Shown here piece after piece: positions 1 to 8,213 of a DNA stretch of 64,000 nt. Under the pieces are notes generated by a model. The model saw nothing but the letters and a program-made list of their open reading frames with translations, was not told the DNA's origin and ran no database searches. Numbering within the stretch: the first letter of the stretch is position 1; each line of letters opens with the position of its first letter. The DNA comes from Marinobacter sp. X15-166B (GTDB lineage Bacteria; Pseudomonadota; Gammaproteobacteria; Pseudomonadales; Oleiphilaceae). The DNA lies in NCBI RefSeq assembly GCF_001752365.1, contig NZ_MEIY01000001.1, forward strand, positions 1,623,044 through 1,687,043. Direction: 5' to 3'. Position numbers and translations under genes: made by a program.

Positions 1-1
1 C

Positions 2-22
2 GGCGGCATGGCCTTTCTTTAA
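2..22 (+). CDS. Possible 3' end of an upstream CDS (partial)
   Basis: The first bases can be read as the last six codons of an upstream gene (GGMAFL, then TAA at 20-22). The stop is followed directly by the AAGGAG ribosome-binding site of the next gene, an arrangement typical inside an operon. Six codons are too few to identify a product, and the frame may be chance. Confidence 0.2.
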   Translation, partial: GGMAFL

Positions 23-33
23 GGAGCAGCACG

Positions 34-804
34 ATGACTCAGAGACTCGCAAACAAAGTGGCCATAGTCACCGGTGGGGGCACCGGTATTGGTGCCGCGA
101 CCGCTACCCGTATGGCTGAAGAAGGCGCTACCGTAGTGGTGTTCGGTCGCCGCGAAGCCCCGCTGAAGGATGTCGTGGCCAGTATCGTCGAAAACGGCGG
201 CAAGGCCGACTATCGGGTTGCCGATGTCAGCGACGAAGCCGCGTTTGTCAGCGCCATCGACGAGGTGGTCAGTGACTACGGCAAACTGGACATCATGGTC
301 AACAACGCGGCCGCCTTTACCTGGGGGGCGCTGACCGAGATGACCACGGAAGACTGGCATGCCAACTTCAAGACCACCGTCGACGGCACCTTCTGGGGCA
401 CTCGCCGGGCCATGCAGCTGATGCAGAAAAACGGCGGTTCCATTGTCAACCTGTCGTCCATTTGTGGCGTGTTCGGTACCGCCTGGATGTCCGGATATTC
501 CGCGGCCAAAGCCGCAGTGACCAACTTCAGCCGGGCGGCCGCCTCGGAAGGTGCCGCCGCCAACATCCGCTGTAATGTGGTGATTCCCGGGGTGATCGAG
601 ACCGATGCGACCGCCGGTATGCTCAGCGACGATACCGCACGGGCCAACACCGCCAAGCTGATTCCGCTGCAACGGGTCGGGCATGCCACAGAGCTGGCCA
701 ACGCGGTGTTGTTCCTGGCCTCCGATGAAGCCTCGTACATTACCGGCGCCACCCTGGCGGTGGACGGTGGCCGCAGTTCCGATCTGTATACCGCGATGGA
801 TTAA
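34..804 (+). CDS. SDR family NAD(P)-dependent oxidoreductase
   Basis: Classical short-chain dehydrogenase/reductase of 256 residues, the usual length. The Rossmann cofactor motif TGGGTGIG lies at residues 13-20, the NNA motif at 90-92, and the catalytic set is Ser141/142 with Tyr155 and Lys159 (YSAAK). The start is supported by AAGGAG about 9 bases upstream. It should be a cytosolic NAD(P)-dependent alcohol/ketone oxidoreductase. The substrate cannot be read from sequence. It opens a + strand run with a SnoaL-like protein, an Old Yellow Enzyme, a second SDR and a Rieske oxygenase, so oxidation of a hydroxyl on a cyclic substrate such as a steroid or terpenoid is a reasonable inference. Confidence 0.9.
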   Translation: MTQRLANKVAIVTGGGTGIGAATATRMAEEGATVVVFGRREAPLKDVVASIVENGGKADYRVADVSDEAAFVSAIDEVVSDYGKLDIMVNNAAAFTWGALTEMTTEDWHANFKTTVDGTFWGTRRAMQLMQKNGGSIVNLSSICGVFGTAWMSGYSAAKAAVTNFSRAAASEGAAANIRCNVVIPGVIETDATAGMLSDDTARANTAKLIPLQRVGHATELANAVLFLASDEASYITGATLAVDGGRSSDLYTAMD

Positions 805-865
805 CCGACCGGTTCAGACCGGGCAAGACAAAGACTTCGTTGCATTAAAACAGAGACCGGACACC

Positions 866-1495
866 ATGGAACAGAACGAACTGCTGGCGCGACTTGACCG
901 ATTGGAATCGACCGAAGCCATTCGCCAGCTGGCGGGCAAATATTCCCTGTCGCTGGACATGCGCGATCTGGACGCCCATGTGGGACTGTTCGCCCCCGAT
1001 ATCCGCGTGGGCGGCGGCAAAACCGGCCGGGCGGAACTGAAAGCCTGGGTTGACGACACCCTGCGGCACCAGTTTACCGGCACCTCCCATCATATTGGCC
1101 AGCACATTATCGAATTCACCGATCCGGATCATGCCATCGGCGTGGTCTATTCCAAAAACGAGCATGAAACCGGCGCCGAGTGGGTGATCATGCAGATGCT
1201 GTATTGGGATGATTACGAGCGGATTGATGGCGAGTGGTATTTTCGTCGGCGCCTGCCGTGTTACTGGTACGCCACGGATCTCAACAAGCCGCCGATCGGT
1301 GACATGAAAATGCGCTGGCCCGGCCGGGAACCCTACCAGGGTACCTTTCACGACCTGTTTCCGTCGTGGCAGGAATTCTGGCGCCAGGCGCCAGACCACG
1401 ACACGCTGCCCGAAGTTGCCGAGCCCCAGCCACTGGATGGCTTCTTGAAAGGTATGCGGCGTGGCGCGCCGACGCCCAAAATCCGGGTACGTTAA
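866..1495 (+). CDS. SnoaL/NTF2-like domain protein
   Basis: 209-residue protein starting at the ATG of MEQNELLARLDR. The N-terminal half (an amphipathic helix with RLESTEAIRQLAGKYS, then LDMRDLDAHVGLFAPDI) fits the cone-shaped SnoaL-like/NTF2 fold found in ketosteroid-isomerase-like and dehydratase/hydroxylase-like proteins. No signal peptide or membrane segment is visible, so it is probably cytosolic. It lies 61 bases after the SDR and 9 bases before the Old Yellow Enzyme, so it is probably cotranscribed. Isomerase, dehydratase or non-catalytic roles are all possible; the fold is a family-level call. Confidence 0.75.
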   Translation: MEQNELLARLDRLESTEAIRQLAGKYSLSLDMRDLDAHVGLFAPDIRVGGGKTGRAELKAWVDDTLRHQFTGTSHHIGQHIIEFTDPDHAIGVVYSKNEHETGAEWVIMQMLYWDDYERIDGEWYFRRRLPCYWYATDLNKPPIGDMKMRWPGREPYQGTFHDLFPSWQEFWRQAPDHDTLPEVAEPQPLDGFLKGMRRGAPTPKIRVR

Positions 1496-1504
1496 GGAGG
1501 TCCT

Positions 1505-2560
1505 ATGAGTAAGTTGTTTGAGCCGGCCCGGTTTGGCGAGCTGGCGCTGAAAAACCGGGTGGTGATGGCGCCGATGACCCGCAGCCGGTCTACCGACCAG
1601 GCGGTGCCCACCCCGGAAATGGTGGACTATTACGCCCAGCGCGCGGGTGCCGGGCTGATCATAGCCGAGGGCACCGCGCCGTCCGCCGATGGTCTCGGCT
1701 ACTGTCGCACCCCCGGTATTTACAACGCCGGGCAGATCGCCGCCTGGCGCAAGGTCACCGATGCGGTGCACGCCGCCGGTGGCTGCATCGTACTGCAACT
1801 GATGCACTGTGGCCGGGTGGCTACCCACTACAATAAGCCCGCGGGCACGGACACGGTGGCACCCTCCGCCCTCAAAGCCGAGGTTGAACTGTTTACCGAT
1901 GCCGTGGGCATGGCCCCGACCGATACGCCCCGGGAGCTGAGCACCAGTGAAGTGTACGGGGTGATTGAGGAATACCGGCAAGCGGCCATCAACGCTCGCG
2001 CAGCCGGGTTTGATGGCGTCGAGCTGCACGGTACCAGCGGTTATCTGCCCATGCAGTTCATGTCGGAGAACGCCAATCAGCGCACCGATGAGTTTGGTGG
2101 CTCGGTGGAAAACCGGGTCCGCTTCCCGTTATTGGTGCTCAAAGCCATGGCCGAGGCGATCGGCCCCGGGCGCGTCGGCTTCCGCTTTTGCCCCGGCAAC
2201 AAGTTTAACGATGTCAGCGACAGCCAGCCGGGGGCAACCTTGCAGGCCTTGCTGGACGGTATGGCCGATCTGGATCTGGCGTACCTGCACATCATGAAGG
2301 CCCACACCCGCAAGGTCGACGCGTTTGCTGTGGCCCGCGCGCACTTCAAGGGGCCGCTGATCATCAACGATGGCTTCGACCGTGACAGCGCCGCAGCCAT
2401 GGTCGACTCCGATGCGGCCGATGCGGTGTCGTTCGCGCGCCACTATATCGCCAACCCGAATCTGGTGGAGCGTTTTGCGAGCCGGCGTGAACTGGCCGAA
2501 TTCGATCGGAAGACCCTGTATTCCGGTGGCCCCGAGGGCTACAGCGATTACCCGGCCTGA
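1505..2560 (+). CDS. Old Yellow Enzyme family alkene reductase (FMN)
   Basis: 351-residue TIM-barrel flavoprotein of the NemA/OYE family, which uses FMN and NAD(P)H to reduce activated C=C bonds of enones. The N-terminal LKNRVVMAPMTRSRS block, the HGTSGYL substrate-site motif (residues 175-181) and the NQRTDEFGGSVENR block are characteristic. The active-site pair is normally His-x2-Asn or His-x2-His. Here His175 is followed by Ser178, while the proton-donor Tyr is kept at Tyr180. A near-perfect AAGGAGGT ribosome-binding site lies just upstream. In this operon it could reduce a ring enone in steroid or terpenoid breakdown (inference). Confidence 0.92.
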   Translation: MSKLFEPARFGELALKNRVVMAPMTRSRSTDQAVPTPEMVDYYAQRAGAGLIIAEGTAPSADGLGYCRTPGIYNAGQIAAWRKVTDAVHAAGGCIVLQLMHCGRVATHYNKPAGTDTVAPSALKAEVELFTDAVGMAPTDTPRELSTSEVYGVIEEYRQAAINARAAGFDGVELHGTSGYLPMQFMSENANQRTDEFGGSVENRVRFPLLVLKAMAEAIGPGRVGFRFCPGNKFNDVSDSQPGATLQALLDGMADLDLAYLHIMKAHTRKVDAFAVARAHFKGPLIINDGFDRDSAAAMVDSDAADAVSFARHYIANPNLVERFASRRELAEFDRKTLYSGGPEGYSDYPA

Positions 2561-2595
2561 CCGGCACACGCAGTGATAACGAGAGGGACAGTGGG

Positions 2596-3432
2596 GTGAA
2601 CAAAATTGCAATGGTAACCGGCGCCAGCCGGGGGATCGGGCGGGCCACCGCTTTGGCGTTTGCCCGTGAAGGCTACGACCTGGTCATCAGTGCCCGGTCG
2701 GTCGCTGACGGCACCCGGCATGAGCACCAGGTGGTCGCCCCCGACGGCACGCCGCTGGCGGGCAGTCTGCAAGCAACCGCAGCCGCCGTTGAGGCGCTGG
2801 GTCGCAAAGTGTGGATGATCCCGCTGGATTTGCTCGATGAAGCGTCCGTTGGCCGGGCGGTCGAAGAGGTGACCACTGCCTGCGGGCGGGTGGACGTGCT
2901 GGTCAACAATGCCATTTATCAGGGCGCCGATCTGAACCACACATTTCTGGATCTCAGTGTCGACACTCTGGACCGGGTCTGGCGCGGTTACGTGCAGGGC
3001 CCGGTTGCGCTGACCCAGGGGATCGCCCGGCTGATGGTAGCGCAGGGCGCCGGGGTGGTGGTCAATGTGACCTCGGGGGCGGGTGAGCGCAACCCGCCGG
3101 TTGCCGCCGATAAAGGCGGCTGGGGCTACGCCTACGGTGCCGGCAAGGCGGCGGTATCGCGGCTGGCGGGCATTCTCAACGTGGAGCTGGGTCACCGTGG
3201 CTTGCGGGCCTACACCATCAACCCCGGCGTCGTGTCCACGGAAGCGTTGCAGGCGACCATTGGCGCCCGGGGCGTTGCTGCCCTGGGCGGTGTGGCCGCT
3301 CCCCCGGAAGTGCCCGCCGAAGCCATTGTGTGGCTGGCCCGGGCGGATCACGCCGGCCGCTACACCAAAGACACGGTGCAGGCCCAGACGCTTGCGCTGG
3401 ATCATTACCTGGTGAGTGACTGGCGAAAGTAA
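2596..3432 (+). CDS. SDR family oxidoreductase
   Basis: 278-residue short-chain dehydrogenase beginning with GTG (NKIAMVTGASRGIGRA); a GAGAGGGA ribosome-binding site precedes it and no ATG fits. The cofactor motif TGASRGIG is at residues 8-15, NNA at 104-106, and the catalytic residues are Ser160, Tyr180 and Lys184 (YGAGK). Residues 36-60 contain an insertion between beta2 and alpha3, which makes it longer than the first SDR. It follows the Old Yellow Enzyme by 35 bases and is probably in the same transcript. Substrate unknown. Confidence 0.9.
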   Translation: MNKIAMVTGASRGIGRATALAFAREGYDLVISARSVADGTRHEHQVVAPDGTPLAGSLQATAAAVEALGRKVWMIPLDLLDEASVGRAVEEVTTACGRVDVLVNNAIYQGADLNHTFLDLSVDTLDRVWRGYVQGPVALTQGIARLMVAQGAGVVVNVTSGAGERNPPVAADKGGWGYAYGAGKAAVSRLAGILNVELGHRGLRAYTINPGVVSTEALQATIGARGVAALGGVAAPPEVPAEAIVWLARADHAGRYTKDTVQAQTLALDHYLVSDWRK

Positions 3433-3558
3433 CCGGACCCGCGCCAATCTAGTCCGGTTGAAGGATGAGTTTGCCTGACTGCTTGGCGATGATGAGCACT
3501 GAGAGATGGCCAATGGTGCCATGGGACAGGCTAAATCCGTACCTTTGAGGACTGGGAA

Positions 3559-4605
3559 ATGACAAAAATGATCGACATCCAACCCTCTGCTACCACGGCA
3601 GAATACCGTTATGCGAGAGGCTGGCACTGCGTCGGCGAGGCCGACAGCTTCCGCGATGGCAAACCCCATGCGCTGAACGTATTCGGCACCCGTCTGGTGG
3701 CGTTTGCCGATAACAATGGTGACATCAGCGTGTTGAACGGCCATTGCCCCCATATGGGTGCTGATCTGTCCACCGGTGAAATCGTCGACGGGCGTGTGGT
3801 GTGCCCGTTCCATCACTGGGAATTTCAAGCCAATGGCCGCTGTGCCAAGATCCCTTACTGCGACCGTATCCCGCCAAAAGCAAAAACCAAGGCCTGGTTG
3901 ACCTGCGAAGTGAACAAACTGTTGTTTGTCTGGCACAACCCGGAAGGCAACCCGCCGGGGGAAGGGGTCGAGATTCCCTATTTTCCCGAGATCGACAGCG
4001 ACGAGTGGAACAACGACTGGCATCTGGACTTGATGATCATTGAAACCAACCCGCGGGAGTTGGTGGACAATCTGTCCGACATCCAGCATTTTGGTCCGGT
4101 ACACGGCGCTCCTTGCACCTATTTTGCCAACATTTTTGACGGCCACATCGGGACCCAGGAATTCCACGGTGATTCCGGTCGCCTGGGCGGTGGTCTGGTG
4201 GCGAAATCGGCCTACTACGGTCCGGCAACCCACTTCACCCGCATGAGTGCCGAATACGACGGCCGCACCATCGAAACCATACTGCTGAACTGCCACGTGC
4301 CGATCACCCCGGACAGTTTCGAATTGCGCTTTGGGGTGCTGGTGAAGAAAAACCCGGAGTGGACGGACGAGCAGAACAACGAAGTGGCCAAGGAGTACGT
4401 GCAGGCCAACCGGGTTTCGTTTTACCAGGACGTGGACATCTGGAAAACCAAAGCCCGCGTCGACAACCCGGTGCTGGCCGAGGGTGATGGCCCGATCTAC
4501 CAGTTACGGGAGTGGTACTCGCAGTTCTTTATGGATGAAAGCGACATTCCGGCCAAGCTGAAAGAGCGCCAGGAAATCGTCACCATGGAAAAAACGCAGC
4601 AGTAA
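3559..4605 (+). CDS. Rieske non-heme iron oxygenase, KshA-like
   Basis: 348-residue oxygenase component. The Rieske [2Fe-2S] ligands are Cys63-x-His65 and Cys82-x2-His85. The mononuclear iron site follows the pattern N-x2-D-x2-H-x4-H (Asn171, Asp174, His177, His182), the arrangement described for 3-ketosteroid 9-alpha-hydroxylase oxygenase KshA. A later QDVDIW segment resembles the region carrying the third ligand. Such enzymes hydroxylate C-H bonds and need a separate reductase, which is not encoded next to it. A steroid-type substrate is inferred from the KshA-like motif and the adjacent SDR and Old Yellow Enzyme genes; other alicyclic substrates remain possible. Confidence 0.88.
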   Translation: MTKMIDIQPSATTAEYRYARGWHCVGEADSFRDGKPHALNVFGTRLVAFADNNGDISVLNGHCPHMGADLSTGEIVDGRVVCPFHHWEFQANGRCAKIPYCDRIPPKAKTKAWLTCEVNKLLFVWHNPEGNPPGEGVEIPYFPEIDSDEWNNDWHLDLMIIETNPRELVDNLSDIQHFGPVHGAPCTYFANIFDGHIGTQEFHGDSGRLGGGLVAKSAYYGPATHFTRMSAEYDGRTIETILLNCHVPITPDSFELRFGVLVKKNPEWTDEQNNEVAKEYVQANRVSFYQDVDIWKTKARVDNPVLAEGDGPIYQLREWYSQFFMDESDIPAKLKERQEIVTMEKTQQ

Positions 4606-4612
4606 CCACTAG

Positions 4613-4642
4613 GCGGGGAGCAGGGGCAGCCCCCGCTCCCGC
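4613..4642. terminator. GC-rich hairpin between convergent genes
   Basis: GGGAGC (4616-4621) pairs with GCTCCC (4635-4640), with an inner GGGG/CCCC stem. It sits between the stop codons of the Rieske oxygenase and paaX. There is no T-tract, so termination is only suggested by position. Confidence 0.4.
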
Positions 4643-4694
4643 TCACCATCGGGCGCCGGGGCGTATCCGGCTGGTCGGCAAGGCGGGATCCTGA

Positions 4695-5666
4695 TCAGGC
4701 ACTCGTCTCGGCAACCGTGGGTACACCGGCGACCCCGCTATCGTCACGGAGCCCGCCGAACCGGCGGTAGAAGCCGGTTGTGGGACCGGGGAGCGGGCCG
4801 GAAGAACCCTCCAGAATGCTGGCCAGATAGTCATCCGCACGGCTGTATATGGCCCGATAGAGATTGCGACACAGGTGCTTGGCGCTGCGGCCTTCCCAGT
4901 CGCCGGGCAAGAGTTCGTCGGGCAGCAACGGATCCCGTAGCAGAATTTTCCGATATTCGTGCACCAGCAGCAGCCGGGCGATCGCGCAGTCTGCCGGGCT
5001 CAGATTGTCGTTGTTGTCGAGTTCGCGCCACAGCGGCCGGAATTTTTCCAGAAAGCGCTTGTAGCGCAAGCCGAGTTCATCCAGATTCCAGCTGTCCTTG
5101 ACCTGGCGGCGCAGCGCCCGCGGGCTGCGTTGCTCCATGGGCTGGGTCTTCATGACGATGGTGTCGTCCAGGGCGCCCCATTCCTGCAACAGGGGGATCA
5201 GCTCCTGACGGCTGAAGCGCGGATGTTCCATCACCCCCGGGGCCATGCTGCCGAAACTCAGCCATCTCAGCTCTTCCCGGACCTTGGCGCGCACCTCGGG
5301 GTCAAGCTGGTTCAGAAACACCAGGCACCAGCTGCCATCCCAGTCTTCGTTACCGAGGCTGTAGACATGCTCGAACGCTTGTTGGAAGCGCCGCAGGCCG
5401 GCGCCGGTCACACTGTAGTAACTGCAGCGGCCGACCTTGCGGGTCTGCAGCCAGCCGTCCTGCACCAGCCGGTAGGCCGAGGTCCGGACCAGCCGTTCAC
5501 TGACGCCCATGGGGGCCAGCAACTTCATCAGGCTGCCCAGCCAGACACTGCCGCCCCGCGGGTGGATGATGTCGCCATAGGCGGTGATGATCAGCGAACC
5601 GGCCCGTAACGGTCGCCGTTCCTGAAAATCGTTGATCAGATTGCTGAGCTGGTGTTTTGCAGACAT
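4695..5666 (-). CDS. paaX: PaaX family phenylacetate-responsive repressor
   Basis: Transcriptional repressor of aerobic phenylacetate catabolism, relieved in known systems by phenylacetyl-CoA. The start used here (MSAKHQLSNLIND, 323 residues) has AGGAATG about 8 bases upstream; an ATG seven codons earlier lacks spacing for one. The N-terminal RRPLRAGSLIITAYGDII...WLGSLMKLLAPMG...RTSAYRLVQDGWL block is the winged-helix domain typical of PaaX. The central and C-terminal parts match the length of the family (about 300-320). It is divergent from the liv transporter and faces a region with paired GATAC/GTATC elements that recur at the paa promoters, so it is the natural candidate to bind them. Confidence 0.9.
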   Translation of the reverse strand: MSAKHQLSNLINDFQERRPLRAGSLIITAYGDIIHPRGGSVWLGSLMKLLAPMGVSERLVRTSAYRLVQDGWLQTRKVGRCSYYSVTGAGLRRFQQAFEHVYSLGNEDWDGSWCLVFLNQLDPEVRAKVREELRWLSFGSMAPGVMEHPRFSRQELIPLLQEWGALDDTIVMKTQPMEQRSPRALRRQVKDSWNLDELGLRYKRFLEKFRPLWRELDNNDNLSPADCAIARLLLVHEYRKILLRDPLLPDELLPGDWEGRSAKHLCRNLYRAIYSRADDYLASILEGSSGPLPGPTTGFYRRFGGLRDDSGVAGVPTVAETSA

Positions 5667-5846
5667 GATTTCATTCCTGTACGGCATTCCTGCATCGTGA
5701 GAGTAAGGGCACGCTGACCGCCGGTGGGCACATTATCCCCGTTCTGGTCGAGGGGTAAAGTTGCGGTTTACCGGGGTGGGTTCGGTCGGCGCCTGGGTTC
5801 CGGACCGGATTGCGCCGCAAAGTACGCAAGTTAATGCGAGTCTTGG

Positions 5847-5875
5847 TTGACACGGGCATAGCGATACAATATTTT
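5847..5875 (+). promoter_or_regulatory. Candidate sigma70 promoter for livKHMGF
   Basis: TTGACA (5847-5852), a 17-base spacer and TATTTT (5870-5875). The -35 matches the consensus and the -10 is moderate. The left arm of the CGATAC/GTATCG pair falls in the spacer, so a bound protein would overlap the polymerase. Confidence 0.5.
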
Positions 5876-5900
5876 TTGTTGGTGTCAGTTAACGGTATCG
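5862..5900. promoter_or_regulatory. Candidate PaaX operator (spaced inverted pair)
   Basis: CGATAC (5862-5867) and GTATCG (5895-5900) are exact reverse complements separated by 27 bases. The same geometry recurs upstream of paaA (27) and paaF (28). Assignment to PaaX is inference from the shared context. Confidence 0.5.
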
Positions 5901-5980
5901 TATTATCCCGTCAACGGATAGTATTTGATGGCGGTGACGGGTGTTTTTCTGTCATGCTAAGCCGATAGCGAAATGAAAAG

Positions 5981-6007
5981 AACGTTTTTCATGATACGAA
6001 AAACGTT
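5981..6007. repeat. Perfect 10-base inverted repeat upstream of livK
   Basis: AACGTTTTTC (5981-5990), then ATGATAC, then GAAAAACGTT (5998-6007). The right half contains TGATACGAAAAACG, almost identical to TGATACGAAATACG found upstream of paaA. It may be an additional operator or, since it lies downstream of the candidate promoter, a leader hairpin. Confidence 0.6.
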
Positions 6008-6097
6008 AAGAGCACAATAAAAACCATTAGGTTTCTTGGTTTTCAGGGGTGCCAGATCAACACCCCCTCCCGGCAACTCCTCAGGAGAATAACAACA

Positions 6098-7255
6098 ATG
6101 TTGAAAACTATGATGCGTCGCGCCAGCAAGGTTGCGACTGTTGCAGCTGCTGGTCTGCTGGCCATGAGTGTCCAGGCGGCGGATCCCATCCGTATCGGCT
6201 CGTTTCTGTCCGTTACCGGCCCGGCATCCTTTCTCGGCGACCCCGAGCTCAAAACCCTGGAAATGTATGTGGACAAGATCAACGAGGACGGCGGGGTTAT
6301 CGGCCGTCCGTTGGAGCTGGTGCACTACGACGACGCGGGGAACGCCTCCAATGCCCGCAACTTCGCCAGTCGCCTGATCCGCTCCGATCGGGTGGATATT
6401 ATTGTCGGTGGCAGCACCACCGGCGCGACCATGGCGGCGGTGCCCATGGTGGAACAGGCCAAAATCCCGTTCATTTCGCTGGCGGGCGCGGTGGTGATCA
6501 CCACGCCGGTGAAAAAATGGGTGTTCAAAACCCCGCAATCGGACCGGATGGCGGCAGAGCGGGTGCTGGCCGACATGAAATCCCGGGGGCTCACCAAGAT
6601 CGGTCTGATCTCCGGGACCGGCGGCTTTGGCAGCTCCGGACGCGAGCAGACGCTGGCCGTCGCCAAGGAAATGGGCATTGAAATTCTGGCGGACGAGACT
6701 TACAGCGGCTCCGACACCGATATGACGGCCCAGCTCACCAGCATCCGCTCGAACAAAGATGTGCAGGCCATTCTCAACTTCGGTTTTGGACAGGGCCCGG
6801 CCATTGTGACCCGCAACTACGCTCAGTTGGGCATCAAGCGACCGTTCTACCAGTCCCACGGTGTGGCCTCGGATGGCTTCCTTGAGCTGGCGGGCAGCAG
6901 TGCGGAAGGTCTGCGACTGCCGGCTTCGCCGCTGCTGGTGCCCGACTCGCTGCCGGACTCGGATCCGCAAAAAGCCGTGGTGCAGGCGTATAAAAGCGAC
7001 TACGAAGCCCGCTGGAACGCCAAGGTATCCACCTTCGGTGCCTACGCATACGACGGCCTGATGCTGGCGGTTGCCGCCATCGAGAAAGCCGGTTCCACGG
7101 ACAAAGCCGCGGTGCGCGATGCCCTCGAAAGCATTCAGGGTCATGTGGGCGTCACCGGCACGTTCAACATGTCGCCCGATGACCACAACGGCCTGACGGC
7201 GGACTCGTTCCGCATTCTGGAAGTCCACAACGGCGGCTGGAAGCTGGTCAACTAA
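6098..7255 (+). CDS. livK: Branched-chain-type ABC transporter, substrate-binding protein
   Basis: 385-residue periplasmic binding protein of the LivK/type I fold, with a signal peptide (MLKTMMRRASKVATVAAAGL, cleavage near AQA/AD at about residue 28). The PIRIGSFLSVTGPASFLGDP start of the mature protein is typical. It is the first gene of livKHMGF and divergent from paaX. In several proteobacteria LivKHMGF-type systems sit in paa clusters, so the ligand is probably phenylacetate or a related aromatic acid and not a branched-chain amino acid; this is inference from context. An AGGAG ribosome-binding site supports the start. Confidence 0.9.
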   Translation: MLKTMMRRASKVATVAAAGLLAMSVQAADPIRIGSFLSVTGPASFLGDPELKTLEMYVDKINEDGGVIGRPLELVHYDDAGNASNARNFASRLIRSDRVDIIVGGSTTGATMAAVPMVEQAKIPFISLAGAVVITTPVKKWVFKTPQSDRMAAERVLADMKSRGLTKIGLISGTGGFGSSGREQTLAVAKEMGIEILADETYSGSDTDMTAQLTSIRSNKDVQAILNFGFGQGPAIVTRNYAQLGIKRPFYQSHGVASDGFLELAGSSAEGLRLPASPLLVPDSLPDSDPQKAVVQAYKSDYEARWNAKVSTFGAYAYDGLMLAVAAIEKAGSTDKAAVRDALESIQGHVGVTGTFNMSPDDHNGLTADSFRILEVHNGGWKLVN

Positions 7256-7280
7256 CCCTTGCCCTATCTGTACCACAGGC

Positions 7281-7309
7281 AGGTTGTCACCTCCGTGAGG
7301 TGACAACCT
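7281..7309. promoter_or_regulatory. Perfect 12-base intercistronic hairpin (livK-livH)
   Basis: AGGTTGTCACCT (7281-7292), loop CCGTG, AGGTGACAACCT (7298-7309). It follows livK by 25 bases and lies before the livH start, with no T-tract. Such hairpins commonly stabilise the upstream binding-protein message or partly attenuate the downstream permease genes. Confidence 0.7.
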
Positions 7310-7335
7310 CTGCCGCTTCGCGAGCGGACACGATT

Positions 7336-8211
7336 ATGTTCTCAGAATTCCTGCAGTACCTGTTTACCGGGATCACCATTGGTGCCACCTACGCCTTGAT
7401 TGCGCTGGGTTTCACCCTGATCTATAACGCCAGCCATGTGATCAATTTTGCCCAGGGCGAGTTCCTGATGATTGGTGGCATGGCGACCGTCTCCCTCACG
7501 GCCATGGGGGTGCCCATGCTGCTCGCGATTATCCTCGCGGTTGTACTGGCGGGGGTGCTCGGCATCGCCCTGCAGCGCCTGGCGATCGCGCCGGCCAAAA
7601 ACGCCGACGTAGTGACGCTGATCATCATCACCATCGGGGCGTCGATCTTCATCCGCGGTCTGGCCCAGCTGGTGTGGGGCAAGGAATACCACGTGATGGC
7701 CAATTTCAGCAGCGATGAGCCTATCCAGATCTTCGGTGCGGTACTCAACAGTCAGAGCCTGTGGGTGCTGGGCGTGGGGGCGGTGCTGGTGGCGATCCTG
7801 GTGTATTTTTTCACCCGCACCCTGACCGGCAAGGCGATCCTGGCCACGTCGATGAACAAGGACGCGGCCCGGCTGGTGGGGATCCGTACGCAAATGGTGT
7901 TGATGCTGGCGTTCATGGTGTCGGCCCTGCTGGGCTCGATTGCCGGTGTGGTGGTGGCCCCCATCACCTTCACCTCCTATGACATCGGCATCATTCTGGG
8001 GCTGAAGGGGTTTGTGGCGGCAGCCATCGGCGGTCTGGGTAACGGCATGGGTGCGGTGGTCGGAGGACTGGCACTGGGCGTGGTGGAAGCCATGTCGGCG
8101 GGCTATCTGTCGTCGGATTACAAGGATGCAGTGGCCTTCTCGATGATCCTGGTGGTGCTGTTTTTCATGCCCCGCGGCCTGTTTGGCGCCAAAGTTGTGG
8201 AGCGGGTGTAA
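7336..8211 (+). CDS. livH: ABC transporter permease LivH
   Basis: 291-residue inner-membrane permease beginning MFSEFLQYLFTGITIGATYALIALG. An upstream in-frame GTG at 7300 is rejected because it lies inside the intercistronic hairpin and would add a hydrophilic tail. Hydrophobic segments run through the protein, and NASHVINFAQGEFLMIGGM is the typical LivH motif. It ends 2 bases before livM. With LivM it forms the membrane channel of the importer. Confidence 0.92.
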   Translation: MFSEFLQYLFTGITIGATYALIALGFTLIYNASHVINFAQGEFLMIGGMATVSLTAMGVPMLLAIILAVVLAGVLGIALQRLAIAPAKNADVVTLIIITIGASIFIRGLAQLVWGKEYHVMANFSSDEPIQIFGAVLNSQSLWVLGVGAVLVAILVYFFTRTLTGKAILATSMNKDAARLVGIRTQMVLMLAFMVSALLGSIAGVVVAPITFTSYDIGIILGLKGFVAAAIGGLGNGMGAVVGGLALGVVEAMSAGYLSSDYKDAVAFSMILVVLFFMPRGLFGAKVVERV

Positions 8212-8213
8212 TC

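Larger units (their letters stand above)
5667..6097. promoter_or_regulatory. Intergenic control region between paaX and livK
   Basis: 431 bases without a convincing gene. The part next to livK is A/T-rich and contains a sigma70-like promoter, a spaced CGATAC/GTATCG pair and a perfect 10-base inverted repeat (listed separately). The livK ribosome-binding site is TCAGGAGAA just before 6098. Both paaX and livK promoters must lie here. Confidence 0.7.

Noticed and set aside
5667-5687. Upstream ATG for paaX
   Set aside because: The ribosome-binding site is too close to it, while the second ATG has correct spacing.
7300-7335. GTG start for livH at 7300
   Set aside because: It lies inside the perfect intercistronic hairpin and adds a hydrophilic tail; ATG at 7336 gives the usual LivH start.
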